Below, piece by piece: positions 53,128 through 64,000 of a DNA stretch of 64,000 nt. Made by a program: the position numbers and the translations under genes. The notes under the pieces are model-generated. The model saw only the letters and a program-made list of their open reading frames with translations, was not told the origin of the DNA and searched no databases. Every line of letters begins with the position of its first letter. Position 1 is the first letter of the stretch. Source of the DNA: Mycobacterium adipatum (lineage in GTDB: Bacteria > Actinomycetota > Actinomycetes > Mycobacteriales > Mycobacteriaceae); contig NZ_CP015597.1 in assembly GCF_001644575.1 (NCBI RefSeq), positions 186,001 to 250,000 of the forward strand, in the 5' to 3' direction.

Positions 53128-54627
53128 CTAGATGCCCAGCCGGCCGGAGAGTTTGGCGAGGCGTTCGAGGCTGGCACCGTCGAGGCCAGTGATCCGTACA
53201 CTCTTGCCGCGGGCGGCGTATTTGCTGCGGATGGCGTCAAGAGTGGCGACCGCGGAGGCGTCCCAGACGTCGGTGCCCGACAGGTCGATCACGACGTCGT
53301 CAGGGTCGTTGGCGTAATCGAACCGATGAATCAGGTCGTTGCTCGATGCGAAGAAAAGCTCACCGCGCACGCGGTAAGTCCGCGGCTCGGAGTCCGAGTC
53401 GCACTCCACGATCGTCATATGGGCGACGCGTCGCGCGAACCCGACCATCGCGGCCAGCACTCCCAGTGAAACTCCGATCGCGAGGTTGCCCGTCGCGACG
53501 GTCACGACGACCGTCACCACCATGACCGCTGTCTCGCTGCGCGGCATGACCTTCAGCGTGCGCGGCCCAATACTGTGCCAGTCCATCGTCGCGACGGACA
53601 CCACGATCATGACTGCCACCAGCGCTGCCATCGGGATCATTCCGACGACGGGTCCGAGCGCAAGGACGAGCACCAGGATGAAGGCTCCGGCTAGAAACGT
53701 TGACAGGCGCGTGCGGGCGCCTGCGACCTTGACGTTCATCATCGTCTGGCCGATGACCGCGCAGCCGCCCATGCCGCCGAACATCGCGGTGACGATGTTG
53801 GCCGTGCCCTGCCCCCACGCCTCGCGGGTCTTGTTCGACGGTGTTTCGGTGATGTCGTCGACTAGCTTCGCCGTCATCAGCGACTCCAGCAGCCCCACCA
53901 AGGCCGCGCCGAGCGCGTACGGTGTGATGATCTGCAGCGTCTGCCACGTGAGTGGCACATCTGGAATGCCCGGCAGTGGAATCGAATCCGGCAGTGCACC
54001 CTGATCGCCAACGTCGGGCACGTTCCATCCTAACAACGCCACCGCGGCCGTCAGCAGCACGACGACCACCAGTGGCGCAGGCACCACCGTCGTGACCTTC
54101 GGCAACAGCGCCATCACCACGATGCCGACCGCGGTGAGCGGATACACCAGCCATGGCACGCCGAGCAGGTGCGGGACTTGTGAGACGAACACCAGGATGG
54201 CAAGTGCGTTGACGAAGCCGATCATCACGCTGCGCGGAATGAAGCGCATCAGCTTCGCGACACCGAGGATTGCCAGCAGCACCTGCAACAGGCCGGCCAG
54301 CACGATCGTCGCCACCAGGTAGCCGACTCCGTGCTCGTGCGCGACCGGCGCGACGACGAGCGCTACCGCCGCCGTCGCCGCCGAGATCATCGCCGGCCGA
54401 CCGCCGGCGATCGCGATAGTAATCGCCATTGTCACCGAGGAGAACAGCCCGATCCGCGGGTCGACGCCCGCGATCACCGAGAAGGCGATCGCTTCCGGAA
54501 TGAGGGCCAGCGCCACCACCAGCCCTGCCAGCACCTCGGTGCGCAGCAGCGCCGGCGACCGAAGTGCCTGCAGAACAGACGCTTTCGCGGGGGTGTGGTC
54601 CCGTAGCGCGGGAAGGGTGGCGCTCAC
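53128..54627 (-). CDS. SulP family anion transporter with STAS domain
   Basis: 499 residues from GTG 54627. About eleven membrane helices with the SulP motif VALALIPEAIAFSVIAGVDP near residue 40, GGMGGCAVIGQTMMNVK near 280, and a C-terminal STAS domain (ELFFASSNDLI; VIDLSGTDVWDASAV). SulP proteins carry sulfate, bicarbonate or related anions. In a stretch with a sulfatase and sulfonate importer remnants, sulfate is the likely cargo. Confidence 0.9.
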   Translation of the reverse strand: MSATLPALRDHTPAKASVLQALRSPALLRTEVLAGLVVALALIPEAIAFSVIAGVDPRIGLFSSVTMAITIAIAGGRPAMISAATAAVALVVAPVAHEHGVGYLVATIVLAGLLQVLLAILGVAKLMRFIPRSVMIGFVNALAILVFVSQVPHLLGVPWLVYPLTAVGIVVMALLPKVTTVVPAPLVVVVLLTAAVALLGWNVPDVGDQGALPDSIPLPGIPDVPLTWQTLQIITPYALGAALVGLLESLMTAKLVDDITETPSNKTREAWGQGTANIVTAMFGGMGGCAVIGQTMMNVKVAGARTRLSTFLAGAFILVLVLALGPVVGMIPMAALVAVMIVVSVATMDWHSIGPRTLKVMPRSETAVMVVTVVVTVATGNLAIGVSLGVLAAMVGFARRVAHMTIVECDSDSEPRTYRVRGELFFASSNDLIHRFDYANDPDDVVIDLSGTDVWDASAVATLDAIRSKYAARGKSVRITGLDGASLERLAKLSGRLGI

Positions 54628-54723
54628 GAACTTCTCCTAGTGAATGGCCGGTTCAGGCGCACTGCGCGGGGCTCTGGCCGAGGAAGTCGAGCTTCTGCTT
54701 GTCGAGGTTGATTGCTCCTGTGC

Positions 54724-54912
54724 TCATCCGGCGGCCCTCGGCAGCCACCGGCTGACGCGACGGCCCACGTAGTCGACGAGCCGCGCGGTGACCAGTCCGT
54801 CCGCGCCGATCGAAAGCATGCCAACGTCGGCGCCTGCGTACTCGAGCAGGCGGCGGGACTGCCAGGTGTAATACCCGAGGCCGAACTGGCGGGAGATCAT
54901 CTCCGCACTCAC
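54724..54912 (-). CDS. Small unknown protein or gene fragment
   Basis: 62 residues from GTG 54912, overlapping the stop of an upstream remnant. Contains GLGYYTWQSRRLLEYAGADV and LVDYVGRRVSRWLP. The abrupt start and neighbours suggest it is the tail of a longer decayed gene. A 24-codon frame (MSTGAINLDKQKLDFLG) follows toward sulP. Confidence 0.3.
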   Translation of the reverse strand: MSAEMISRQFGLGYYTWQSRRLLEYAGADVGMLSIGADGLVTARLVDYVGRRVSRWLPRAAG

Positions 54913-55127
54913 GACGCGAGCGCGTCTTCGAATGCCCGGCTGTCACGCTGCAGTGTCCCAGCGTTGACGGTGTTGATCGCCTTCGACTCATAGCCGACGT
55001 TGACGGTGACCGTCGGATCGGTCAGCAGCCCGCAGCCCGTCGGCGCCTGGGCACCCACTGTGGCCAGCGCCACGAGCAAGACGACGACGAGGCGGCGCCT
55101 GGTCGGTGAGGTATGTGTCTGGATCGT
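54909..55127 (-). pseudogene. Remnant of a sulfonate-type substrate-binding protein gene
   Basis: A frame with no usable start codon (a TGA precedes it) encodes a signal-peptide-like stretch (TRRRLVVVLLVALATVGA), Cys, then VTVNVGYESKAINTVNAGTL before stopping. That opening resembles NitT/TauT or sulfonate-binding lipoproteins (VNVGYQSK-type). The rest of the gene is missing, so this is probably a 5' remnant. Inference from a short match. Confidence 0.4.
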
Positions 55128-55398
55128 TCACATGTACCAGGGTTTACGGCTTCTGTTACCTCACCGTCACGGGAGGTTGCACGCCAGTTACGCCATCGAC
55201 GTAGGTCATCTGAGGTGTGAATGCGAAAGTGGCCGCGCGGCCGACCGGCACTCCGCCAGTTCACCTCACCTGTACCCCGGATCGCCGCGCCGATGAACTC
55301 TCGGTTACGCCACCAGCAGGCTACTGGCGATGCACCGCGCGCACGCGAACACTGGGACGGTGACTACCGAAGCTGTTGCAGGCAACAATAACTCGGAG

Positions 55399-55734
55399 AT
55401 GATCGAGCCAGACTACCGGTTCACTCTCGCCAACGAGAGGACATTTCTGGCATGGCAGCGGACAGCGCTCGGACTACTGGCCGCCGCCGTCGCGGTGGCG
55501 CAGTTCCTGCCTGAGTTGGGGCTGCCGGGTCTGCGGCACGCGCTCGGCGCGGCGGTCGGGCTTCTCGCCGTCCTGACCGCCGGTGTGGGACTGCACCGGT
55601 GGCATCAGGTGGACTACGCCATGCGCCGTGACCGCCCGTTGCCGCGCCCATCGACCCCGGTCTATCTGACCCTCGGACTTGTGATCATCGGCCTGGTGAC
55701 ACTGACGCTCGTCGTCGCGGCCGGTGGGCGATGA
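55399..55734 (+). CDS. DUF202 membrane protein (YidH-like)
   Basis: 111 residues from ATG 55399; an upstream ATG at 55330 would add 23 residues. [20 protein letters not shown] is the standard DUF202 start, followed by three hydrophobic helices. DUF202 proteins are small inner-membrane proteins of unknown role, often in pairs, as here. ATGA overlap with the next gene. Confidence 0.85.
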   Translation: MIEPDYRFTLANERTFLAWQRTALGLLAAAVAVAQFLPELGLPGLRHALGAAVGLLAVLTAGVGLHRWHQVDYAMRRDRPLPRPSTPVYLTLGLVIIGLVTLTLVVAAGGR

Positions 55735-56063
55735 CGCGCGAGGCGCTCGCCCAAGACCGCGGCCTCCAGCCCGAGCGGACGGACCTGGCGTGGACGCGAA
55801 CGTCGCTGGCTGTACTGGTCGCCGGGGGGCTGCTGCTGGTCAAAGACCACGACCTCGCCGCGGTGGCCGATCATCGCGGTCGGCTGGTGGTGGGGATCGC
55901 CGCCGCCGTCGTGACCGTCGTGGTGTTCCTCATCGGCGTCCGACGCCGACGCCGACTCACCTCCCGACCGCGTACCGCCCGACGCGAGATCCTCGGCGCC
56001 GGATCAGCGGTGCTGGCGTTGTCCGTCCTGGTGGTCGCCTACCTGGCTCTGCCGCTGGTCTGA
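55731..56063 (+). CDS. DUF202 membrane protein, second
   Basis: 110 residues from ATG 55731. [20 protein letters not shown] is a DUF202 start; three helices follow. Coupled to the first DUF202 gene. Its stop faces the gyrB-like stop five bases away. Confidence 0.82.
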   Translation: MTREALAQDRGLQPERTDLAWTRTSLAVLVAGGLLLVKDHDLAAVADHRGRLVVGIAAAVVTVVVFLIGVRRRRRLTSRPRTARREILGAGSAVLALSVLVVAYLALPLV

Positions 56064-56067
56064 CGTT

Positions 56068-57999
<1,932 letters not shown>

Positions 58000-59352
58000 C
58001 TACTGTGCGCGCGCAGGCACGAAGTCGATGGGCGCACCGGAGGGGATCAGCTCCTCGACCTTGACGCTCTCATCGAACTCCTGGATGAAGCGGTAGGCGT
58101 GCTGCATGACCCACCACCGCACCCAGGTCTGATTTACGGCCTCGCGCTCTTTCGGATCCTCCAGCAGGTTGGTGATGCGGGCGAAGCCCAACGGAATCTC
58201 CGGATCGTGGAAGTGTTGCTGCCGCTTGAAGTTGATCTTGAATTGCGACCACTTCACGGCATGCAGCTCCTCGTTGAGCCATACCATGCAGCCCTCGCGC
58301 TTGGATTCATCTGCGCCCGAGAAGAACTCGCGCTGATCGATGCCGTCGATGATCCGGTCGTCCGGAATATCTGCCCCAGCCCAGCGCAGCAGTGTCGGGA
58401 ACATGTCGGTGACGTGCACCATCTCATTGCTCTCGCGCGGCGCCACCTTGCCCGGCCAACGGATGAGGCACGGGGTGCGGATGCCGCCCTCGGCGGAGCT
58501 GAAGTACGACCCGTCGAAGAAGCCCGCGGTGCCGCGGCCGGCCAGGTGGTCCTCCGCGCCGTTGTCGCCGGCGAAGACGACGATCGTATTGTCCTCGATG
58601 CCCAGCTCGGTGAGGGCGTCGAGGATGCTGCCGAAGTCGTGGTCCAGCATCAGCAGCGAGTCGCCCCAGGCACCGTTGCTGCTCCTGCCCTTGAACTCGT
58701 CGCGCACCTCCATCGGGAAGTGCATCAGCGAATGGTTGTGGTACAGGTAGAACGGCTTGCCCGCCTCGACGCTGCGCTTCATGAACGCCTTGGCGCGGCG
58801 GTCGTATTCGCCGTCCATCTGGCCCTTGAGCTTCACGGTCAGCTGCTCGTCGGTGGCGTGGACGCCGTCGGCCTTGGTGCCCTCGTACATGTAGGAGTAG
58901 CCGTCGCGGTCGCCGTCGTACCAGGGATCGTCGGGCCACAGGCACTCGTCGTAGGTGCGGGCCGGGCCGTACCACTCGTCGAATCCGTGGTCGGTCGGCC
59001 AGCGGCCGTCCTCGGCGCCGATGTGCCACTTCCCGAAACACGCCGTCGCATAACCGGCTTCGGAAAGGATGTCGCCCATCGTGCGTTCCCAGGCGACGAT
59101 ACCGCCGCCGTTGCCGCCGAGGGCGATGGTGTGGTTGCCCGACCGGATCGGATACCGGCCGGTCATCAGCGCCGACCGCGTCGGAGTGCACTGCGGCTCC
59201 ACGACGAAGTGCGACAACTTCAGCGACTCCGCGGCGAAGGCATCCGCGCGGGCGGTGTCGGCACCGCGCAGGATGCCGCCGCCGTAGCAGCCGAGCTCAC
59301 CCATGCCGAGGTTGTCGACGTGGAAGTACACGATGTTGGGTTGTTCGGGCAT
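58000..59352 (-). CDS. Type I sulfatase (formylglycine-dependent)
   Basis: 450 residues from ATG 59352. N-terminal NIVYFHVDNLGMGELGCYGG metal site, the modification motif C-T-P-T-R with Cys55 (converted to formylglycine), GKWHIGAEDGRWPTDHGFDE and VVFAGDNGAEDH. No signal peptide, so cytoplasmic. The matching FGE gene lies 1 kb upstream, with a GntR regulator between them. Hydrolyses sulfate esters; substrate unknown (arylsulfatase-like). Confidence 0.9.
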   Translation of the reverse strand: MPEQPNIVYFHVDNLGMGELGCYGGGILRGADTARADAFAAESLKLSHFVVEPQCTPTRSALMTGRYPIRSGNHTIALGGNGGGIVAWERTMGDILSEAGYATACFGKWHIGAEDGRWPTDHGFDEWYGPARTYDECLWPDDPWYDGDRDGYSYMYEGTKADGVHATDEQLTVKLKGQMDGEYDRRAKAFMKRSVEAGKPFYLYHNHSLMHFPMEVRDEFKGRSSNGAWGDSLLMLDHDFGSILDALTELGIEDNTIVVFAGDNGAEDHLAGRGTAGFFDGSYFSSAEGGIRTPCLIRWPGKVAPRESNEMVHVTDMFPTLLRWAGADIPDDRIIDGIDQREFFSGADESKREGCMVWLNEELHAVKWSQFKINFKRQQHFHDPEIPLGFARITNLLEDPKEREAVNQTWVRWWVMQHAYRFIQEFDESVKVEELIPSGAPIDFVPARAQ

Positions 59353-59422
59353 GCTGAATACACCTTTCGATTCGGTTGCGAATGAACCCTTGCGGGCGTG
59401 ACGGACGGGTGACGCCGGGGTG

Positions 59423-60223
59423 TTACGGAGTGGGAGCGTCCCCGCGTGCGGCGGTGGTCACCAATGAACACCGGTCTCCGCGGTAGCGAACAGTCTCGAG
59501 GTCGAACGGAGTGCCGTCCTCGAGATGGGTGAGGCGGTGGAGCAGCAGCAGTGGTGCACCGGTTCGGATTTTGAGCAGTTCAGCGGTGCGCGAGTCAGCG
59601 GCGACGGATTCGACGGTTATCTCCGCCCAGCCCAACCGCACACCGAGTTCACGCTCGATCAGCGCGAAGACGTCCTGCTTGCCGAGTTCGGCATCGACGG
59701 GGATCGCTCCCATGCGCAGCGATGTGGTGTCGAGCGAGAGCGGCAACCCACCCACCGACCGCAGCCGCTCGATGAAGACGATCGGAGCGTTCTCGGGCAG
59801 CTCGAGTTTGGCGGCGACGAACGGCGTCGCGGTGGACTCGCGCACCGACAGGACTTCGTTGTCGACGGGGAGTTGATGCCCGGCAAGCGATTCCGCGAGA
59901 CCCTCGAGCCGGTCGAGGTGCTGGCGGAGCTTGGCGCCGGTGACGAAGGTGCCCGAGCCTTGGATGCGGGTGATCAGGCCTTCGCCGCGCAGCAGCTCCA
60001 ACGCTTCCCGGATGGCGTTACGGCTGACGCCGAGTTCGGCGGCGAGTTCGGATTCCGACGGCAGCGCCGGACGAGCTGCCGCCAGACCACCGAAGGCGCC
60101 TTCGAGAATCTGGCTGCGCAGCACGTCGCGCACCCACCGCGCCGCATCGGCCCGGGTACCCGCGTACTCCCGGACCGAAGGACGGGGAAAGTCCTTCGGA
60201 GGGATCTTGGGTCGCCGTGGCAT
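59423..60223 (-). CDS. GntR-family regulator with UTRA-like domain
   Basis: 266 residues from ATG 60223. Winged HTH PSESELAAELGVSRNAIREA near residue 53, then a UTRA ligand domain (LPENAPIVFIERLRSVGGLP; LSLDTTSL). Located between the sulfatase and FGE genes on the same strand; probably controls this cluster. Differs from the gntR in the transposon and no shared palindrome was seen here. Confidence 0.85.
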   Translation of the reverse strand: MPRRPKIPPKDFPRPSVREYAGTRADAARWVRDVLRSQILEGAFGGLAAARPALPSESELAAELGVSRNAIREALELLRGEGLITRIQGSGTFVTGAKLRQHLDRLEGLAESLAGHQLPVDNEVLSVRESTATPFVAAKLELPENAPIVFIERLRSVGGLPLSLDTTSLRMGAIPVDAELGKQDVFALIERELGVRLGWAEITVESVAADSRTAELLKIRTGAPLLLLHRLTHLEDGTPFDLETVRYRGDRCSLVTTAARGDAPTP

Positions 60224-60346
60224 GCACTCACTGTGCCACCCGGAGCGGCCGGTGGCGGATTACCGAATGTTACGCCACCTACTGCCTGGGAAACGCCGAG
60301 GCCAGCGCGTTCGCAACGGCGGAACTCGAATTGTTTCGCCACCGCG

Positions 60347-61225
60347 TCAGGCGATGCAGCGGAACCCGATGTGGGTGGTCGCGCTGTCCTGCGACTGCGA
60401 CGACCGGGCGGCCGGGCGGTAGCGGTGGCAGTACTCGGGCGCGCACAGGTGTGAGCCACCCTTGAGCGCTTGGTTGACGGAAGGGTCGCCGGACGGCGAC
60501 GGCGGTGGGCAGCAGCCTTCGGCGGGCTGGTCGACCCGGTGCTGACGGGCGTATCGCGTCGTCGTCCACTCCCAAACATTGCCGATCATGTCCAGCAGCC
60601 CGAAAGCGTTGGGCGGGAAGGTCCCGACCGGAGAGGTGCCGACCCAACCCCGGGCGCCGTCGTTGAGGTACGGGAACCGGCCCTGCCAGGTGTTGGCCAT
60701 CAGCTGCCCGTCGGGGCGGACGTCGTCGCCCCAGGCATAGGCGGTGGTGGAACCGGCTCTCGCGGCGTACTCCCACTGCGCCTCGGTGGGCAGCCGGCGG
60801 CCGGCCCAGGCGGCGTAGGCGGCCGCGTCCGGGTAGGCAACTTGCACCACGGGGTGATCGAGGCGGCCCTCGATCGTGGAGTCATGCCCGAACGGGTGCC
60901 GCCAGCACGCGCCGGGCTCCCACGTCCACCACTGGCGCCAGTCGCGCAGATTGACCGGTCCGGCCGTCGCGCGGAACACCAGCGCGCCGGGAACCAGCTC
61001 GTCCTCCGGGACACCGGGGAAGTCGGCGGGATCGAGCGCGCGTTCGGCGACGGTGACATAACCGGTGTCGGAAACGAATTCGGCGAACTGGGCGTTCGTC
61101 ACCGGGTGCCGCTCGATCGCGAAGGGCGCCACCGACACGGTATGGACAGGCGCCTCCTCCGGATAGAAATCGATCGACCCCATCCGGAACGCGCCGCCGG
61201 GCAGATCAACAAGGTCGGTCAGCAT
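60347..61225 (-). CDS. Formylglycine-generating enzyme (sulfatase maturation)
   Basis: 292 residues from ATG 61225; a longer frame adds 20 residues with no ribosome site. Matches the FGE/SUMF1 family: LPGGAFRMGSIDFYPEEAP, HPVTNAQFAEFV, RLPTEAQWEYAARAG, GNVWEWT and the active-site pair Cys261 and Cys266 in GGSHLCAPEYCHRYRPAAR. It converts the sulfatase Cys to formylglycine. Pairing with the sulfatase makes a functional set. Confidence 0.92.
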   Translation of the reverse strand: MLTDLVDLPGGAFRMGSIDFYPEEAPVHTVSVAPFAIERHPVTNAQFAEFVSDTGYVTVAERALDPADFPGVPEDELVPGALVFRATAGPVNLRDWRQWWTWEPGACWRHPFGHDSTIEGRLDHPVVQVAYPDAAAYAAWAGRRLPTEAQWEYAARAGSTTAYAWGDDVRPDGQLMANTWQGRFPYLNDGARGWVGTSPVGTFPPNAFGLLDMIGNVWEWTTTRYARQHRVDQPAEGCCPPPSPSGDPSVNQALKGGSHLCAPEYCHRYRPAARSSQSQDSATTHIGFRCIA

Positions 61226-61890
61226 CCCGTCAGCGTAGGGCACGCGGCACATAACAAGGTGTGCATCAAACATGCATCGAAACACGGGTGGTTCAGGGTG
61301 CCGTTATCGTCGCGGGGGATGTCGCGGTAGGCGGGGCGTATCCCTAGGGCCTGAAACTGCGGGCTCATGGTCTCTGGAAACGCCGGGACGAGTCACCCGC
61401 CCACCGCAGAATCAGTTAGCGAACGGTACATGACAACTTCCTGAGACAGATGACAACCGAACAAGGCGGCAGTCTGCGCTGTCGATGTAGCGCCTATCGG
61501 CCTCGACCAGACAAGCCGGTTGACCTCCAGTCGGCCGGATGCGATTCTGGTCGGCTGCCCTGTCCCCGACACCACCGAATTGATGACCCTCACCGACGAT
61601 CAGACCGACCCGACCGCGCCACCGTCCTCAACCCGTATAGGGGTCGCGCAGTGCGCGCGACTTACGATCATGGGCTGAGCTTGTTCGGTCATCGATCTAG
61701 CCTTCACCCTGACACGCGCCACCGTAATCGTGCCCGACGAAGTGTGGACCGAGGTCGACCTCGGCGTGAGCGCCGTGCGCGACCACCACGGCCTGCCTAT
61801 CGAGATGCGGGGTTGATGAAGCCGCCGAGTGCTATCTGGTGGCCCCCAACGTGTGTCCTCAGCAGCACGAGGTGCCCGCGGTTGGCGACA
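61226..61890. other. 665-bp gap with short decayed frames
   Basis: No complete gene. A plus frame around 61,690-61,815 (TLTRATVIVPDEVWTEVDLG) looks coding for 35 residues but has no start, and a 31-codon frame begins ATG 61583. They may be leftovers of a gene cut by the neighbouring recombinase element. Confidence 0.4.
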
Positions 61891-62307
61891 TCATCGATCG
61901 CCGCCACGCCGGACATGGATGTCTGCCACAGCGGCGGTGGTCGTCTTGGCAGCTTGTTTTTCTAGCGATAGCACGTTGATGACGGTGGCATAGACCTGCA
62001 GCCGTTCCTCCAGCTCGGCGCAGTGAGCAATGAGCTTGGCGTGCACAGCTTTTAGGTTCTCAAACTCGCTGAGTCGACTCGTGAACGCCGCTGGAGTGTT
62101 GGCGGCGCTGGCGACACGTGCTTGGAATTGTTCCTTGAGATCGAGGTGCTGATGGGTGAGATGCCAGCGACCCACACCAGCTTCCACGGCCAGCTGCGAC
62201 ACGCTCAGCCGCCCCGTAGAACGCAGCGGTGTACCGGCCAGGAGCCGGTCCATAGCGGCGATAATCTTCGCGCGGATGGGATCATGGTTCGGGTCTGTTG
62301 GCGTCAT
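61891..62307 (-). CDS. TnpC-like accessory protein, second element
   Basis: 138 residues from ATG 62307, which overlaps the recombinase gene before it by 26 bases. HTH-like segment (RLSVSQLAVEAGVGRWHLTH near residue 35) and coiled coil (LSEFENLKAVHAKLIAHCAE), as in TnpC/DUF6262 proteins. Same partner order as in the transposon at 21-25 kb but reversed in strand and with little sequence identity. Confidence 0.75.
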   Translation of the reverse strand: MTPTDPNHDPIRAKIIAAMDRLLAGTPLRSTGRLSVSQLAVEAGVGRWHLTHQHLDLKEQFQARVASAANTPAAFTSRLSEFENLKAVHAKLIAHCAELEERLQVYATVINVLSLEKQAAKTTTAAVADIHVRRGGDR

Positions 62308-64000
62308 CGTGGGTCTCCAAAATGGTGGTGATTCGCCGTAATTCGGCTTGGTCGCGTTCGCAACGGATCGGTGGAGCCAAGGTGTCATCCACGATCAGGG
62401 TCAGGCGGTCGCGGCGGGTACGCAGCGCGGCGATGTCGCGGTCAGTGCGGGCGATGTTGCGGCACCAGGGCCGGCAGTCATCAATCTGAGGGGTCACCAA
62501 GGGATCCTCAGCAGTGCCGCGCAGTTGGCAGGCGGCCACCGTCGCGTCGAAGACGCACGTCATCGCGTCGCCGTGGTAGATCTGCAGCGCAGGGTTGGTG
62601 AGCAGGTCACGGGCTTGTCTGTTGCTGGTGAGTACGTGGCCGGCGAACTGGCGGGTAGCTGCGGCGACGCGGTGTCGGTAGGTCTGGGCGGCGGGGTCGG
62701 ACACCGTTTCCCCCGCCCGCAGCGCCTTTTCATCCTCGGCCAGTTGCTCAAGGCGGGCCAGGAAGTCTTCGAAGGCGAGTTCGTCGATGAATCCCGCGTC
62801 GTATCCGCCGGCGTAACCCTGCAGCAACCGGGTGTGGACGTGGCCGTACTGGATCGAGCCGGCGACCAGGCCACGCGGACGCCGGCGGATGAACCAGGCC
62901 AGGGTGCGCCGAAACCGGGTGATGTTCAGTGGTCCTTGGGAATCGAGAGGGATGGCAAGCGCTGCCCGGTGTGCGCAGCGCGTGTTGACCCACTCCACGA
63001 ACGCGGCGAGGTCGTCGGCGCAACGTGCTGGGATGCGGGCGTTGCCTTTGCGGCGGGTGTTCGTGCGTTGGCGGTGGGCCTCGATAATGCTGGGAAACAG
63101 CAATTGGTGATCGTGGAGGCGTTCGAGGACGGCCACGGCATCGGCGACGGGTTTGACGACCACCCACGGATCGCGGCGTTGCAGCCCGGCAGGGAGCTTG
63201 TTGCCGTTAGCGTCGACCGCGTTCTTGAAGAACACTCCGGTCATCAGCCACATGTCGTTGATGGCGTCGTGCTCGATGCAACCTCGACGGAGGTTGAGAA
63301 CCTCTCCTGGCCGGGCGCCGGAGAGGTAGGCAATGACCACTAGGCAGGCGGTACTCAGGTGCCGCGCCAGGTGGCGCGCTCGATTATTCGGGATCGGGCC
63401 CTGGTGCCAGGGCGCGTCGTCGATGCGGGCGGTGATGGGGGTGTCCAGGAAGGCGTCCTCGGCGATGGGCAGGCCCGAGTCCAGCAGCAGCTGGCCTGCC
63501 CGGCCGCTGGCCAGGCTCGACTCGCTGGTGTAGTCAAGGACCTTGGTCAGGTGACGCCAGTCGATGCGAACCTCGCCGTTGGCGACGAGTTTGCCTGGCA
63601 ATGAGCCATTTTCGCGCCGGAGTTTGTCGATGTATAACGCCACACGTTGATGGACTTGCCCGTCAGGAGCGCGGGTCACGACGCCTCGGCCGGGTTGGCG
63701 ACCACGGAAGTGCAGGTACAGGTATTCGGTGTGGGCCGCCAGGATGTCGTCGGCGAAGTCTTCGACAAAGCGCAGTGACCACCACAACAGGGCGCGCATG
63801 GTGCCTTCGGTGATCCGCGGGGTCAGGTTCTCCCGCTTGGCGCGCACCGCGCCGAGCAGGACCCGTGCCGAGTCGCCGCCCCACGGCGGCATCGTCGGCA
63901 GTCGCATGTCCTCGGGTAGCAGCAGCCGATAGCTCCACAGTCGCCTGATCTCAACGATGCGGCGGTACTTCAGCCCTAATGCGATATCGCAGTTGCCCAC
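62282..64000 (-). CDS. Tyrosine recombinase (TnpB-like), cut by window edge
   Basis: About 570 residues visible; the N-terminus lies beyond 64000. Catalytic residues: AYLSGARPGEVLNLRRG (Arg), then TRFRRTLAWFIRRRPRGLVA (His-x-x-Arg position, His not obvious), and a late HVHTRLLQGYAGGY (His/Tyr). A Cys-bearing tail (CVFDATVAACQLRG; CRPWCRN) follows, as in TnpB. Probably part of a second Tn554-like or related module whose third gene lies outside the window. Confidence 0.78.
   Translation of the reverse strand: MGNCDIALGLKYRRIVEIRRLWSYRLLLPEDMRLPTMPPWGGDSARVLLGAVRAKRENLTPRITEGTMRALLWWSLRFVEDFADDILAAHTEYLYLHFRGRQPGRGVVTRAPDGQVHQRVALYIDKLRRENGSLPGKLVANGEVRIDWRHLTKVLDYTSESSLASGRAGQLLLDSGLPIAEDAFLDTPITARIDDAPWHQGPIPNNRARHLARHLSTACLVVIAYLSGARPGEVLNLRRGCIEHDAINDMWLMTGVFFKNAVDANGNKLPAGLQRRDPWVVVKPVADAVAVLERLHDHQLLFPSIIEAHRQRTNTRRKGNARIPARCADDLAAFVEWVNTRCAHRAALAIPLDSQGPLNITRFRRTLAWFIRRRPRGLVAGSIQYGHVHTRLLQGYAGGYDAGFIDELAFEDFLARLEQLAEDEKALRAGETVSDPAAQTYRHRVAAATRQFAGHVLTSNRQARDLLTNPALQIYHGDAMTCVFDATVAACQLRGTAEDPLVTPQIDDCRPWCRNIARTDRDIAALRTRRDRLTLIVDDTLAPPIRCERDQAELRRITTILETHDDANRPEP

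Noticed and set aside
61450..61965. 171-codon plus-strand frame before the right-edge recombinase
   Set aside because: Its composition is Arg/Pro-rich and it partly overlaps the TnpC-like gene; only a 35-residue stretch in another frame looks coding.

Overview
The window is high-GC actinobacterial DNA. It is most likely part of a large mycobacterial (Mycobacterium/Mycolicibacterium-type) plasmid or other mobile replicon. Pointers are GTG/TTG starts, ATGA/GTGA-coupled operons, a mycobacterial-type L,D-transpeptidase and formylglycine-generating enzyme, and plasmid- or phage-type families (DUF4262, DUF4192-like, ArdC-like, MoxR/VWA). No rRNA, tRNA, ribosomal protein or core metabolic gene was seen. 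The organism call is inference.

Layout. (1) 1-8.6 kb: a left-edge gene with degenerate family-B DNA polymerase-like motifs and two HTH proteins. These converge on a compact type IV-B CRISPR-Cas operon (csf1-cas11-csf2-csf3, minus strand, no array, no cas6/dinG). Next comes a coupled operon of an ART-like protein, an unknown Trp-rich protein and a CysH-like PP-loop protein, the hallmark partner of type IV-B. (2) 8.6-13.6 kb: a RusA-like gene flanked by two clusters of a GTGACA-N5-7-TGAGAA repeat, then lipoproteins. (3) 11.3-20.8 kb and 40.8-46.8 kb: an array of plasmid genes, mostly in self-contained cassettes. A typical cassette has a TTGTCGGTG...TAGNNT promoter-like box, a mismatched 5' hairpin (GGGC-A-GGCC/GGCC-G-GCCC, with compensatory changes), a GGAAGGGG ribosome site, the gene(s), and a hairpin with an invariant GGCACA loop.

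(4) 20,822-40,761: a 19.9-kb Tn554-like element (three-gene tyrosine-recombinase module tnpA-tnpB-tnpC) inserted inside a helicase gene of that array. The junctions are visible to the base: direct 6-bp GCTGTC copies, 13-bp imperfect terminal inverted repeats, and a perfectly in-frame helicase once the element is removed. Its cargo is a sulfide/persulfide island: SQR, two persulfide dioxygenase-rhodaneses, rhodaneses, two TauE/SafE permeases, a sulfite oxidase-like molybdoenzyme, DsbA/CcdA-like thiol proteins, an extra cytochrome oxidase subunit I, a CsoR/CstR-family repressor whose third metal-ligand His is Gly, and a GntR regulator. Three ATACCC-N4-GGGTAY operators and two ATGTACGTACAT palindromes suggest two local regulons. 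The implied pathway is sulfide to persulfide to sulfite to sulfate with export.

(5) 47-64 kb: accessory DNA with a second sulfur theme. It holds an SsuABC/TauABC-like transporter with a metallophosphoesterase, a decayed IS701-like transposase, a SulP anion transporter, an apparent sulfonate-binding-protein remnant, two DUF202 proteins, a second GyrB-type topoisomerase subunit, and a sulfatase-GntR-FGE cluster. At the right edge is a second tyrosine-recombinase/TnpC-like pair cut by the window end.
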